Numbered from the stretch's first letter, positions 22,000 through 34,842 are shown. The stretch: DNA of 64,000 bases from Gnetum montanum (GCA_015680685.1 MNCI01003080.1:1-64000); one strand, 5' to 3'. The notes: a model not told the origin generated them from the letters alone. Program-made: numbers and translations.

Positions 22000-22883
22000 T
22001 TGGTAGGAGGGGATCTAAAAAATAGAATGTGGTTGTCCATTTGTTGAGGTGATATTTACACTAGCCTATCTTGGTTCTAGGAAAGGTTTGACTTGCTGGA
22101 TGTTGACCAATTACTTTTTATTTAGGCTATCAGGTTTGTATAGTATCATGGCCCCAGAGGAAAAGGTTTGATCAATTATATAAGGTCCCTCCCACAATGT
22201 TTGGAATTTTGTCTTTTGGGGTACATGTGTGGGGTTCTAGTAGACAACCTTATCTCTTGGTTGAAGTTTTACTTTCCTAATTCTAAGGTCATGATGTTGC
22301 TTGCTAAATGCCTTGTTCACCTCATTCAAGGATAGAGCCACTAAATGATTTTCATCTAGCACGTTCAGATTGATCAATTTTTCCTTCTGTGCCAAACTTT
22401 GGTCAAGGTTTAGATTATAGGGTGTTGAGAGTGTAGAAAGCTCGGATTGAATTGGGAGCATTGGAAGTTTCCTGTACACTAACTCATAGGGAGAATATCC
22501 AATTGGAAATTTCCAAGTTGAATGATAAGCCCAGAGAGCATCATTAAGTTTTGTACTCTAGTCCTTCCTATATTTACTAATGGTTTGTGTTAGTATTTTT
22601 GTAATCTCCTAGTTGGTTACCTCTACTTGACTATTGGCTTGGAGGTGGTAAGGTGTTGTTAATTTATGTTCTACCCCCAAGTGTTGCATTAATCTTCTAA
22701 ATGTGGCACCTTTGAAATGAGTCCCATTATTAGAACTTAGTGAACATGGCACCCCAAACCTATTCATGATATTTTTTTGTGTAAATTTGGCAACAGTGGA
22801 TGATGTACAATTAGTAATGGCTATTGCTTCTGCACATTTTGTGTAGTAGTCAACTACTCCAATAATATATGCTTTCCCATTAG
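22000..22883 (-). pseudogene. E4 integrase, C-terminal part
   Basis: Minus strand. It continues the integrase interrupted by E5. From 22883 it reads [20 protein letters not shown], then SSNNGTHFKG, where the second catalytic Asp has become Asn. HLQANSQVEVTN keeps the catalytic Glu. The tail is LPMLPIQSELSTL and KVKLQPRDKVVY, then the GP-Y/F-like end near 22160. Frames 22609-22887 and 22237-22479 are separated by frame changes. Confidence 0.85.
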
Positions 22884-22888
22884 ACATG

Positions 22889-23689
22889 TGATGAGTGGCG
22901 AGGTACCCCTACACTCAACCATATGAATACGAGTGTTTCATGCACGATCGGGTCAAACTCCAAGGATTAAGTGCTTTTGCACCTTATGGAACACTTAAGG
23001 TTAATCAATCCTTGTCTTCCTAGACTTACTTGTATTGTCACGGTTGTATGGTTAAGTAAGTCTGAGGTATATGATTTTTATAACTTTTATCTTTTTATTG
23101 CCTATGCTAAGAGAGGAAAGGGTGAAGAGACTAAGTAACTAACTTTCACTAACTAAGCTTTAATCGTCCTAGCATCGGTATCCATTCCCACTTGCTGTAC
23201 ACACCCTGAACCAATGCAATGCTACTAGGATTACCAAACGCTATTCATTGCTGGGTTACCAAGCATAGCACACATGCTCGAAGCGGTCGTATTGAATGCA
23301 CTTAACTAGGAGTTGAAGGTTGAGAGAGATTAATTATATAAGAAAGCATTTAAGAAGTTAACATTAATTAAATCCTAATTAGCTTAGTCCATGCACTACA
23401 AGGTTTATCAGAAAGTTCGTCTTTATTTCCGTACACAAATGTGTGCTTAGGTATAAATTGCTCGAATAAAGATCCGTTCACTTTAAGACTCCTACTATGG
23501 CCATATGGAAATTATTCTATCTCTGGAATGGTAAAACTGCTAGGGTTTAGCTAAGGGTCTAGATCTAGATGATCTTACAAGGGAAAGCTGCCTCTTATTT
23601 ATAAACAAGGCGACAGGCTGCGATATCACATACGCGATATCGCAAGGGTCGATGCGATATCACGGCCCATACGATACCGCGTCCCATCA
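22889..23689 (-). repeat. E5 3' LTR
   Basis: An 801-bp LTR from TGATGAGTGGCGAGG to GCGTCCCATCA. It has a TATA element and GATATC palindromes near 23620-23685. Confidence 0.95.
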
Positions 23690-23700
23690 TACCCCCATGA
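23690..23700 (-). promoter_or_regulatory. E5 polypurine tract
   Basis: Minus strand TCATGGGGGTA immediately before the 3' LTR. Confidence 0.85.
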
Positions 23701-25539
23701 TTGAATGAAAACTCGTCCTTGAGTTCCTTACAAAATATTGGGAAGGTATGGGATTATTGACTCGAATGACACTAATGGTAGATGGGGTGACATGTGAATG
23801 GATCATCATTACAAAACATGACAAAATTTAGTGTTCCGACAACAAGAGTGAATACTATACATAATTGACATCTAGCCTTATTTGGTAGTTGAGAGGGAAG
23901 AGAGAAGAGAGAGAGAAAAGAAGAAGTCCATTCCAAGTGTTTCCTCCAGATCCCATCTGTTGGTGTATGATTGTCATCTACACACACAACACAGTCTTAT
24001 ATTAGCAAGGGTAAATGAATCATAATGAAATTGATACCTTGCTTCGGTGTAAGGTCCATTGGCTAAGTTGTGATATGGTTGATATGGATATGGAGATATA
24101 ATACTGGTGACTACCCAAGGTGTAGGGGTTAGGAGAAAATCGAAAAAATTGGACCAAGACCCCCATGATTGAGAGCGAACTTCCGGTAGTGATAGAATGG
24201 AAAAAGATAAGGAATAAGAAAGATGGAGAAAAAGAAACAATGGCAACGCTGATAGAATGAATGTCAAAGATGGAGATGAAGAAAATAAATGGTGATTGTA
24301 GAAATGTTTAAGGGAAAGAAATTAACGGATGCACCGAATAGGAATGTCAGTGGGTCCTCCCCAAAGCAGGTTCATGCCCTTAATGCCCTAACAATCCCAC
24401 ATTCAAAGAGTCCGTAGGATCTAAGAATGCCATTTAGAGACAAGAGTTAAATTCTTAACCACAAGAGTTTATCAAAAAGAAAATAATGCATCCACCAAGA
24501 AATGGACTATTGATACAACCGACAATGAGGTGATAAATGGGAAAAGAAGGATGGAAAGAAGAGAATGGAATGGAATCTCAAGAACAAGGTGATGTATAGC
24601 CCCTTGTGTATTAATGGTTAATGTGACTTAGTAGATCTCATTCCAAATCTAGCCTCAAACAAACCACATTCAGTGAATTTGCATTAATACATTTAGCCCA
24701 TCCATCTACTTGAAGTAACAATAATGCCTTTACCAAAGAGCCACCACCATTTTGACGAAACGAAAGAGGAGAAAGTGGGAAGCGAGAAGGGCCTTAGTTA
24801 GAGGGAACATGTTTATTTTAGTTCCATAACCAGTGATTGTAGCCCAAATGATTATTTCATCTAAGGGGTGTGCTTTGAATTCTCACTATTTTTTTTTGTG
24901 TTTTTGCGTGAGAACGACACCATGCAAAGACTTATTATTTTTATTTGCTCAACTTCCCGATAATGTGGCAACGTTAGAATGGTAAGAAAACTCAAGAAGA
25001 AAACATCTAAGCACCCAAGAGAACGGCTAGCACAAGTGCATCAAATCCACTTAAAGTCATACCCTTTTCAATCCTTGAGTCCTTCCTTAGTTTGAGAAAT
25101 GCCCAGTCACCGATTTGTTGATAGTTCTTATTATTGAGAAAGGGATTGTATAGTTCCAAGCCAAGAGAGACCATAGAATTTTATGGATGTATGGATGAAG
25201 TGGACTCATTGCCTGCTATATCAAAAGAACCAGACCTTAGTATCAACATCATAACTTAAAGGTAAAAACCAAACATTAGCAATCAATGGAATATAGTTCA
25301 TACCAACATCAGAGCACTTATTAGGTGACGAATTAAACAAAATAATCAAACACACAAAGAAATGAAAAAGTATAAACAATGTTGTAAAACAAAAACAAGA
25401 AAAGTTAAAGAAATTTGTAAAACAAAAAATGTGTAAAACAAAAATGTGTAAAACAAAAATTTAAAAAGAAACCGAGTGCCTCAAATGATTAGCATAGGTG
25501 ACCATCTTCCCCATGACTGAATTGGAAGGGAGAGATTCG
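23701..25539 (-). other. E5 3' non-coding region
   Basis: About 1.8 kb, collinear with E7 60637-62560. HP2 arms TGTCAG (24345-24350) and CTAACA (24388-24393) have one mismatch. HP1 is at 24867-24921. The AAAACAAAAATGTGTAAAAC repeats near 25380-25470 are a simple A-rich tract shared with E6 and E7. No coding frame was seen. Confidence 0.7.
24867..24921 (-). other. Hairpin HP1, E5 copy
   Basis: Outer GGTGTG (24867-24872) with a one-base-mutated partner GACACC (24916-24921). Inner TTCTCAC (24880-24886) with GTGAGAA (24908-24914), perfect. The loop is T-rich. Confidence 0.6.
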
Positions 25540-26125
25540 AAATAAGGAGTGAGGTCATCCTCTCTCAGAGGTATTATGTGCACCAGCTATTCTAAGTTCA
25601 TGAAAGGGTTTGGTTTATTGCACATTGACCAATAATCTCTTATCAGGGCTTTCAGGTTTGTATATGGTCATGGCTCCTGAGGGAAAGGTTGTGTGAATGA
25701 TGTAAGGTCCTTCCCACAATGTTTGAAATTTCATGCGTTGGGGCACATGTGTGGGGTTCCAGTAAAAGACCTTATCTCCTGGTTGGTACTTAACCTTTCG
25801 AATTTTTAAGTCATGACGTTGTTTGCTATGTGCCTTGTGCAACTCATTTGATGATAGGGCAACCAATCAATTTTTTTCTAGTAAGTTTAGAGTTTCCAAT
25901 CTTTATTTTTGTGCTAGATCAAGGTCAAGGTGGAGGTCACATGCCATGGATAGTGTACGGAGCTCAGTTTGAATTAGAAGCTTTGGGAGTTTTCTGTACA
26001 CTAACTCATAGGGAGAGTAGCCTGTAGGGAGTTTTCAAGTGGAGCGGTATGCCCAGAGAGCATTGTTCAGTTTTAGTGCTCCAATCTCACCTATATTTGC
26101 TAATTGTCCTTGTTAATATTCTAGT
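25540..26125 (-). pseudogene. E5 integrase, C-terminal part
   Basis: The minus-strand frame 25615-25866 reads KVKYQPGDKVFYWNPTHV and LWEGPYIIHTTFPSG, ending LLVNVQ. This is the integrase C-terminal region with a GPY motif and no chromodomain. It is separated from the core by S2. Confidence 0.85.
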
Positions 26126-29085
26126 TGTTGGCGATCGTTTCGGACGCGACCGTCAACGAGTGTCCTCGAACAGGATTTAGGTGCCTGCTGGTCTCTGGCA
26201 ACACCAAGGCCCAGATACCTCCAAATAAACTCGGTAGTTAATGTGAGTATGTGTGTGTGCTGTTGCAACGTGCGGTTGTGAGAAATGTAACGATTGCGTT
26301 GCGTGTAAACTACAAATGACTTACTTTAAAGAGATTCAGCCAACTTTGCCCAGTACTATGAGTTGTTGAAAATTTCCTATTTTGTTCAACTGCCTAGTCT
26401 ACGCGGTCCTTATAATACCTACTTGTAACAAATAAAATTTTGCAATAACATTTGAGCACAACTCTGCAATCTACTCCTAATTTTCCCCAGAGAAAGAGAT
26501 AGTTCCACAAGAAAACTAGAAATAGAGCAAGATTCGATGGAAATAAGCAGAAAAGAAAAGAAAGCAGATTTGTGTAGACCTCAAATATTTAAACAAGGTA
26601 AAATGACACAAGTAAACACTTCGCAATAAAGCTATCCCAAATTCAATATCTACGAATTGTTCAAACTTCCAAGGCTCAACCAAGCAATATCTTCAAGAAA
26701 ATCCTACTATGCTACCAAAAATTGCTGCGTAAACTACCACGTACGAGACTCCATTTTGACTAGATAATAGATGTCAACGATTGCATTCAAACAGAACCTT
26801 TAAAAGACTTAACAATTTCTGATTGAAATACCACGGGAATTCACTTTAAAGATAAAAAGAAGTTATTCTGGTCCCATCAAAATACCAAAGATTTTCTGAA
26901 CCCTCTCGACTACTGAATTGTTCAACGGCGTGACTACAAACAGAGGCTCTCTTACAATAATCCCAATAGCAGTTCCCACACGTTACACAATAATGAAATT
27001 TACTACTAAAATGCTCTTAAGGCTTTTAAACACAAGCGTTTCTATGACAAAATTTTAATAGAAATTTCTATCGGGCAACAAGAACAGTAAGAGCAATCTA
27101 AAAATCCAAAAATTACTTGCCAAGGATGATACTATCTAAACCACTAGCTAGACAATTTAAATAAAACAAAAAATGAAATGCATAACTCACAGGACCATGA
27201 CAAAGAGGCTGAAATCTTTATTCTAGCAAGCCATCTTGCAAGCAATCATTCACACTTTCTTCTTTACAAAATGGTCTTCTCCCAAGACTCAAAGTGTCTC
27301 CAAGTAAGAGCCCAAGTGCTAACTAGTTGCCTTCAAAATGTGATGTATGAGACCCCAAGTGTGATGATATAATTCTCCTCCTTGACCCCTGAAGCCTTTT
27401 TATAGGGTTCAAAGGTAGGAAGGGAAGTTACAAAATCAAAATATCCCACAAATATCTCAAAAATATCTCTCCTAACTTTTCTCTCAAGTAACTTGACTAA
27501 CCAATTAGAAAATTACTTGCCCAACAAGCTAGGAGAAAGTTATGTAGTTAGGGAGTTAGGAAGTTATGCATAAAATTAGGAGAATTTTATGCTAACAATA
27601 ATGTAATGTAAAATTAAATGGGATAATTAATATTGCAAATTTATAATGGGTAGTAATTTATATGTTTTAAAATAATATTTGTTATGACTTGGGATAATTG
27701 AAGGCAAGTCTCTAAATCAAGGCTTCATACAATGAGTACTTCATGCTATGGATATATATATATATCTACATATATATATTGTTGGTTAATTTATATTCCA
27801 TTTTAACCATATGCTTTGAGCGGCAGAAGTTATCAAAAGCGAAAAAGCTATGTCGTTAAACGATTTTTCTTGTCTTCTGCGTGGAGGCTCCATCACAGTT
27901 CCAGGACAACGGTCTTTCTCTTATTTCTGCACAGAACCTGTAAGAACCGACACATGTTTGAACCAAGATTCAAAATGCAGCATCATCTAAAACCGCAGAT
28001 TCAAACTGCCTCCGCACAATAAGGCCCTGCAAAATCGTAACCGACGATCACCGCGGGGGAAGGCTCTGCAACTGCAATCTAACTCTGCCGTCGCATGCTG
28101 GAGAAGAAAGGGGTTTTTTTTTGAAGAACAACGCGCCCCAAACAAAGGGTTTCAATTGCTAGAAATTTTCCTGTTTTGCCCCCAAAATTAGTTTAGGGCT
28201 TCCTGCGTTTTTTGTGTTCTCTTTTTTCGCCTGTCTTCGCCATTGCTGTTGATTACAGGATCTGAGATGAATGTGTTATGAATCGGTTGCTGAAACTGCT
28301 ACGGCGTTTTGTGAATAAAATTGGGACCTGAACAAAACAGGGCGTCTTTCTCCGTGTACTATATACAGAAGATTTTGATTTTTGTTGTTGAATCCCTACG
28401 TTCTGCCCTCGCCTTCTATTGGCCTCAGTTCTGTCCGATTTTTTTTACGCGTTTGCGGCCTGAACTCCTGTGAAAATAGCTCATTGGTGCAAGAAGGGCC
28501 TCCTATGCACTTCCCGAACTTAGATTTGGCATCTGAAAAGTCGGCAATGTAGCTTCGGCGGGTATGTGGGTGCAGTCTAGAACCAACAAGCAGAAGGAAG
28601 AACCTCAATACGACGGCATTCAGTTCTGTTTTTGTTTTTGTTTTTCTCTGGTTTCATTTTTCCAGCAGCGTATGGGTCTCGGATCATATGTGAATTTAGA
28701 TTTTTTTTTAAATACAGAAACCTTTACACCCTTTGAGAATTACAAATTCAAAACCAGTTGAACTCTTTAGTCGATTTTGGATAATTCACTACCCACGGTG
28801 TTGTTTATGTTGTCCATATATTGCTTTCTTGTGGTAAATAATCCTTCTCTTCTTTTTATTCCAACCTTCACTTTAGAAAATAACTTGACACTTTAATTTA
28901 CTTCTCAAGAAGGCTTTAATCATCAAGATTATTTACCAGGCTTTCTTCTCCAAGAATACCCATTACTCACAATACTAGACTGCAAATTTTCAACCAGGGA
29001 TTTTGCTCATATTTTGAACAAAACATTCCAAATGAACAAAATATTCCAACTGCTCCATGTAATGGCCAAATGTGCCAACACTAGT
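26121..29085 (-). repeat. S2: 2955-bp solo LTR (different family) in E5 integrase
   Basis: The insert 26126-29080 has perfect inverted ends TGTTGGC...GCCAACA and perfect CTAGT duplications (26121-26125 and 29081-29085). Removing it restores the integrase reading order. It has no polymerase frames. A minus-strand CTATAAAAAGGC near 27397-27408 is a convincing TATA element, so minus orientation with a U3 of about 1.7 kb is likely. An AT dinucleotide tract lies at 27753-27780. At almost 3 kb it is far longer than the ~0.8-kb LTRs around it. TGTTGG/CCAACA ends are common in Copia LTRs, but the family is not assigned. A non-autonomous element without internal genes is the alternative. Confidence 0.75.
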
Positions 29086-31215
29086 AATCTCCCAATTAGT
29101 GACCTTGGCTTGGCCATCAGCTTGGGGGTGATAAGGTGTAGTCAATTTATGTTCAACCCCTAAGCATTGCATCAATTTTCGAAAGGTTGCATATGTGAAA
29201 TGCGTTCCATTATCCGATATAAGTGCACGTGGCATACCAAACCTATTTACAACTTGTTGTTGTACAAATTGTGTAGCTATAGACGATGTGCAGTCTCTTA
29301 CAGCAGCTGCTTCAGCCAATTTTGTTAGATAGTCAACAATAACAATGATATAAGCTTTTCCATTGGACATTGGTGTAATGGGCCCTATAAAGTCTATTCC
29401 CCAAATGTCAAAGGGTTCCAAAGGTTGAATCCATTGTTGCGGACCCTCCATTCTAGCAGTCATTCCTCCATCATGTCGACATCGCTCATAGGACTGGAAA
29501 AAATGATGGACATCTTGAAATAGTGTTGGCCAATAATATCCTGCAAGCAGGATCTTAATAGCTATTCATCTCCCTGCAGAGTGACCCCCACAAGGGCCCT
29601 CATGAGCGTCCTAAAGAACTCTTAGTTGGTCCACATCGGGCACACACCATCAAACCAAGCCATCAAGATAGACTTTGTAAAGTTATCCTTTGATCTCCAT
29701 GAAGTACTTGGTTCTGTGAAGAAATTGTTGTTTCTTCCTAAAGTGCAACCCCTATGGTGTTTTTTGGGAAAGGAGATAGGTGAGAATGCTATTGTACCAA
29801 TTCGTTCCCATGGGTTGGTTATCCACTACACTGGCAAAGAGGGCCTCATCAGGAAAATGATCAGATTTGGCGTATTCATCCTCTTTGCTGTCCCAGTGCA
29901 ATTGAGATAAATGATTTGCAACTACGTTCTCAGTGCCCTTTCGATCTATCATCGTTAGATCGAACTCTTGTAGGATTACCAGCCAACGTATGATACGAGG
30001 GCTAACCGTTGGCTTATTCATGAGGAACCTAATTGCACTATGATCTGTATGAACGTACACTTTGTATCCTAACACATAGTGCCTAAACATGTCCAGTGCA
30101 AACACTACAGCCATTAATTATTTTTCTATAGTTGTATAGTTCAGTTGTGCATCGATGATACTCTTACTTGCACAGTGGATGTAATAAGGGTATTTTTGTT
30201 CATCTAACTGTGTCAGTATAGCTCCTAAGGCATAATTGGATGCGTCAGTCATTATATGGAATGGTATGGACTAGTGAGGGGCTTGTAGAATGGGAGTTTC
30301 TACAAGCCTTTGTTTCAGAGTTTGGAATGCTTGTTCAAATTCCCTGGTCCATTCGAATGGTGCATCCTTCTTCGTTAGTTCTACCAATGGTTTGGAAATC
30401 TTGGAGAAGTTCTCAATGAATCTCTGATAGTAGCCAGTGTGTCTAAGGAATGATCGAATGTCTTTCATAATTTCTGGTTGTCGGGTGATTCCTTAGATGA
30501 TCCTAACTTTCTCTGGGTCTACCTCTATTCCTGAATGTGAAATTTTATGCCCAAGTACTACGGCCTCTTGGACCATCAAATGGCTTTTCTTCCAATTAAG
30601 CCTTAAGTTGGTTTCTACACATCATTTTAGCACTTGCTCTAATCGGTCCAGGGCTTGATCAAAGCTTTTCCCATAAGTGGAGAAGTCATCCATGAAGACT
30701 TTTACTCCGTTTCCTATCTGCTGTTGAAATATGCTCAGAACTAAACGTTGAAACGTGGCAGGAGCATTGCATAAGCCAAATGACATTTGTTTATATGCAA
30801 ACGTTCCCTAAGGACTGGTGAATGTTGTTTTAGCTTGATCTTCTGGTGCTATCCGTATTTGATTATATCCACTATACCCATCCAGAAAACTATAATAGCA
30901 ATGCCCTACTATAGTGTCCAAGACTTGGTCAATGAATGGCAATGGGAAATGATCCTTGAATGTTGCCATGTTTAGTAGCCTAAAATCTATACACGCCCTC
31001 CATTTTCCTCCCTTCTTAGGCATGATCACCAGAGGACTAACCCATTCATTAGCAGCAATGGGATATATGAACCCAGCCTTAAGAAGCTATTCTATCTCTT
31101 CTTTTACTATTTGTTTCAATTTTGGGTTCAATCGCCTCTATGGTTGTTTTTGAGGTTTCATGGAGGGGTCCATGTAAATCCTATGCTGGCATATCCTAGG
31201 GTCTATTCCAGTTAA
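29081..31215 (-). pseudogene. E5 pol: reverse transcriptase, RNaseH, integrase core
   Basis: Minus strand. RT starts near 31215 (GIDPRICQHRIYMDPSMKP) and carries YYSFLDGYSGYNQIRIAPED (30808-31029) and VFMDDFSTYG with both Asp intact (FMDDF at 30682-30696). The thumb/connection is at 30271-30468. RNaseH follows with FRHYVLGYKVYVHTDHSAIR and FDLTMIDRKGTENVVANHLS (29752-30114). The integrase HHCC region (DAHEGPCGGH) is next. The core has WGIDFIGP and ISDNGTHF with both Asp present. The third residue is Lys in place of Glu (GQAKVTN, codon 29104-29106). Several frameshifts and stops are present. The function would be copying element RNA and inserting the DNA. Confidence 0.9.
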
Positions 31216-32136
31216 CTTGGGGTATAACCAGGCAAAGGCTTTTGACCACTTTTTTATCACTTTTTGCAGGCTTTCCTTTTGTTTGGGGACAAGTTTTGCA
31301 TTGATGATTACTAGTTTTCCATTTTCAAGGATCATATACTCCAGACCGGTGGGCAATGGTTTCAAATCAAGGGGCTCTTGTTTAAATCTCTCAGGAATTT
31401 TCAACTTCCCCCAGTTGATGTTTTCGAGGCTAAGGTTTGGAAGTTGGCAACGGACTTGCTCAAGTGTGTCTGCGCTTCCAATGTAAGCACTAGTTATTCC
31501 CTCAGTTAATTCCATGCATGTTATCAAGTTACTCTCTTGATCAGCCATCAGCCATAGGGTGTCTTCCTTTCGTGTGGCTGCTACATATAGGCACCTTTGT
31601 ATATTAATTTCTTGTGCACACCGATTGCATGTGAGCAATGCTAAACTTTGCACAACCCATGATTTCTACACGCAATGGCACCCTGTGTCACTGTATGCGA
31701 TGCATGGAATTTTCTTCTTCTCGATCTTTCCAAAAGGATTCTTCTTGGATATTTCCAAGGAAAGATCACAAATTCCTAGGTGTGCATCTATAGTGCTCAG
31801 CCATGGTCTTCCCATTATGATTGGGAAGCCCCCATTACCGTTGTTTACTTGTATCACCCTAAAATTAGCTGGATATGACCAACCACTCACAGTGGTAATG
31901 ATGTCCTCCACCAGTCCCAAAGGAATAGTGATGGATTGGTCAGCCAGCTCTAGTCGAATATTACTCTTCCTTAGTGGAGGCAGGTTCCAGGCTTTGTACA
32001 TATTCTGTGATATTAAGTTGACTCTGGAACTTGAGTTCAGAAGAGCTTTACATGGTTCATTCCCAGCGACTTGGAGGTAGATTAGAGGACTTCTAGGATC
32101 AGAGAATTTTTTGGGAAGGTGGCCCACCTTGATCTA
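31216..32136 (-). pseudogene. E5 protease and protease-RT linker
   Basis: Minus strand. GHLPKKFSDPRSPLIYLQVAG is followed by the active-site loop ALLNSSSRVNLIS, where catalytic Asp is Asn and the following Gly is Ser. MYKAWNLPPL, the protease core (WLSTIDAHLGI) and the linker with CNRCAQEINIQRCLY, INWGKLKIPERFKQ and EYMILENGKL come next. An in-frame TAG at 32134-32136 stands where E4 has Trp. Confidence 0.85.
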
Positions 32137-34698
32137 ATCAGTGACGGTATGTGTTAACATAACCGTGTGCGTTGAGCTCTGTTTTTGGTTTGAAGGAGGT
32201 TCCAAAACTTTATTTGGTACGGAGGTGTTTAGAGGTTCAACTGCTTGTGATGGTGAGGGCTTAGTTGGATTGTTGGTTTTGAAGAAAGGTATTTTCTACA
32301 TAAGATTGTCAAAACCAACTGCGATTTGAGGATTTGAAGCCCTCATAACATTGGGTTGTTGCGGTTGAGTGGGGAATACCCCTTGCATTGTTGGAGCGTG
32401 TGGTAGTGGAGCTATTGGTGCAAGAGTTGCAGGTGGATTTGGAGGATGGTATGCGTGTGGTGTGTCTCTCCTAGGAGAAGGAGTCCTATAGTACTCCTGA
32501 GCTTGGTAGTGAGGTTGTGGGGTCACGTAACTAATAGAATCACTTGGAGAGATTGACTATTGCATGTAATAGCCATATGGATCCGGTTGCCGGTAAGGGT
32601 ATTGTTGCCTTGGCGGTGGCATCCCCCATAACTGTGGGTATTGCCATTGCTGGTGTTGCTCCATAGGTTGTGGCAGAGTTCCACTTGGATAATATGTTAA
32701 TGGTTGGTGGAACTGCCTCGGGTTACCTTGGGGATAAGATAACTGATGGGGTGCTTACTGTTTGTTAAGTCTTGGGTTGAGTGCATACACCCCAGACTCT
32801 TGCAGATGTGAGATTATTGGGCAACATCCCTTAGGATGGTCATATTGGCATATTTCACATCCACCGTCATTGTCTGTATCCAAATCCACAACCTCTTCAG
32901 TGATAGCTAATTTACCCTTACCTTTGTTACGTGCATGGTCCAAATCCCTCTTCTTTTTCTTATCATGGTCACTACTTCGCTCCTTAGACTCCTCTACGAT
33001 TTTTAAAACGGTTTCAAATCTACTATCTAAGGAGTCCCACATCTGATCTACCTTAGCTGACACTTCTGTTGTTAATTTCTGAAGTGGCAAGGTTTTCCTA
33101 CTCACCAACTCTTCGAGTGGTGACTCATCCTCTTCCTCACATAATCTTACTCCCCTCTTTTGGAGGGAATGATCGTAGTTATACTTTTTCACGCTTTCTC
33201 TCTTACGTAGCTCTCCTTCTTTCTTAGCTACTTGCTTCAACAATCTATGAACCTCATGGGACCTAAGCTCTAATAATCTCCCTTGGGCATACGCTCCAAG
33301 GGTTCTCCTGGTTTCATGCCTAATCCCATCTACGAGATGGCGTAGTTGATCCTTTTGTGCGTAACCATGGCCCAGGCAATGATGTAGCAATGCATAATAT
33401 CGGCCCATGGTAGCATCCAAGGGTTCATGATTACCCTGCTTCCATCCTTGGATTTGCTTTCGCAAGTTGGATACTCGGGAGTTCGTCTGATATTTATCAT
33501 TAAATAGTTCTAGCATCGTACTCCACCTTCAAATGGATTCCGGTTCTAAGGACTGGTACCAGCTTTCTGCTTCTTTTATGAGTGTCCTTGGGAACAACTT
33601 TAATTTTTGCCACTTGTTCTCAATGTTCTGCGAGGCACAGGCATCATGAAATGTCTGTAAGTGGTTCTGCGGATCAGCGTTGTATCCCCCCTCAAATCAT
33701 GGGATATTATTCATATCTAGTCTCTTGATCCGACTATCTTTTTGGTGCCTTGTAGGTATTCTAACGGCCTCTATAATGTCTACCATGCTTCAGGTTGCAA
33801 GTAGGGGTTCATCATGGTCATTTCTCTCATGACGTCTGTGATGCCTACGAGGTTCCCTACTTCCCCTTCTTCCATGTCATGATTCCCTAAAATGCCCTCG
33901 TCCTCACTCTCGACTCTCTCATTGAGGTCTCTCATTTTGCTTACCCTTGTCCTCACAGTTAGGTTCCTTATGACTGCATCTTGATGTTGAAGAAGAGGGT
34001 GAATGTGATGATGAAGGGGAAGAGGAAGGAGAACCATTGCCATGATGATGTTTCCTACCTTCCCTTCTGTGATCTCGATCCTGATTGTGATGATGATCAA
34101 AATGCTCATCCTTATCTTGTGTTTGTGTTCCATCATTGAACACTTGGTGTTTGTGGGGATCAAAACAAGTGTTGTGAATTGTGGAGCAAAGGTTCTGATA
34201 CACTACCTCCTCACTATCATTAGGAGGGGAAACATCATTTTGTGGAGAACCTATTGAAATAGGTTCACCACCCTTAATTTCGCTTGTGACGGGTGAAGCA
34301 TTATGGGGTCCTTTGCCCTTCAACAATGTGTGGTAACTTTCTTGTCACAAGTCCTGTTGATGTTGCCCTTTTGTGGGATGGTAATCCCTTGCATTGTAAT
34401 TGCATGTAACGTACTTAGCATATAATTGTGACATGCCTATTCATGCAAGGGCACGAAGGAGCATGTTGGGGGTGGCTCTGTCTAGAGGCAACATCATGTT
34501 ACCCTCCAAGTCTCTCCAACGCAGTTGTTCGTCTTAATGGAAGACAAAGGTAAAGTTGGGTATATATTCATTGTGATGAGTATATACCACACTGAATTGT
34601 TGAGGAACTGGCAGATTTTGGTTATGTGTGTTGTACCACTGACTGTCTCTAGTGTTGGTCCTAGGCGGCGAAGTGCTTTTGTGTGGAGAAGAAGATAT
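32137..34698 (-). pseudogene. E5 gag polyprotein
   Basis: The best-preserved gag in the window. The 253-codon frame 32755-33516 holds the gag core: MLELFNDKYQTNSRVSNLRK, LDATMGRYYALLHHC, HLVDGIRHETRRTLGAYAQG and a Lys/Glu-rich helical part. It ends in C-E-I-C-Q-Y-D-H-P-K-G-C-C (32821-32859), a zinc-knuckle-like motif with non-standard spacing. Upstream frames (33780-34326) are His/Ser/Arg-rich. The N-terminus near 34698 has ATA in place of the ATG of E2, E4 and E6. The Pro-rich tail is at 32296-32526. Confidence 0.85.
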
Positions 34699-34823
34699 TT
34701 TAGTCTTGTTCAGTGTGTTGTTGTCGTTATGTTATTTTTCTCTTGATTAACCCTAAGGATTTGTTTTAGCTCCCAACGATGTGAATGATTTCCTATGTTC
34801 TACGTAGCACACAAACAGCTAAG

Positions 34824-34841
34824 TCCTTGACAACGGTGCCA
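34824..34841 (-). promoter_or_regulatory. E5 primer-binding site (tRNA-Asp)
   Basis: Minus strand TGGCACCGTTGTCAAGGA, one base from the 5' LTR. It has the order and spacing of a tRNA-Asp site with a few transitions. Confidence 0.85.
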
Positions 34842-34842
34842 A

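Noticed and set aside
27753-27780. Alternating AT tract as an origin or regulatory site
   Set aside because: A simple dinucleotide microsatellite inside S2; nothing else supports function.
28396-28608. Minus-strand 70-codon frame in the CG-richer part of S2
   Set aside because: Short, no recognisable motif; kept only as a note that captured sequence is possible.
31559-32080. Plus-strand open frame of 173 codons
   Set aside because: It is antisense to the E5 protease; a similar shadow exists at 47181-47630 antisense to the E6 protease.
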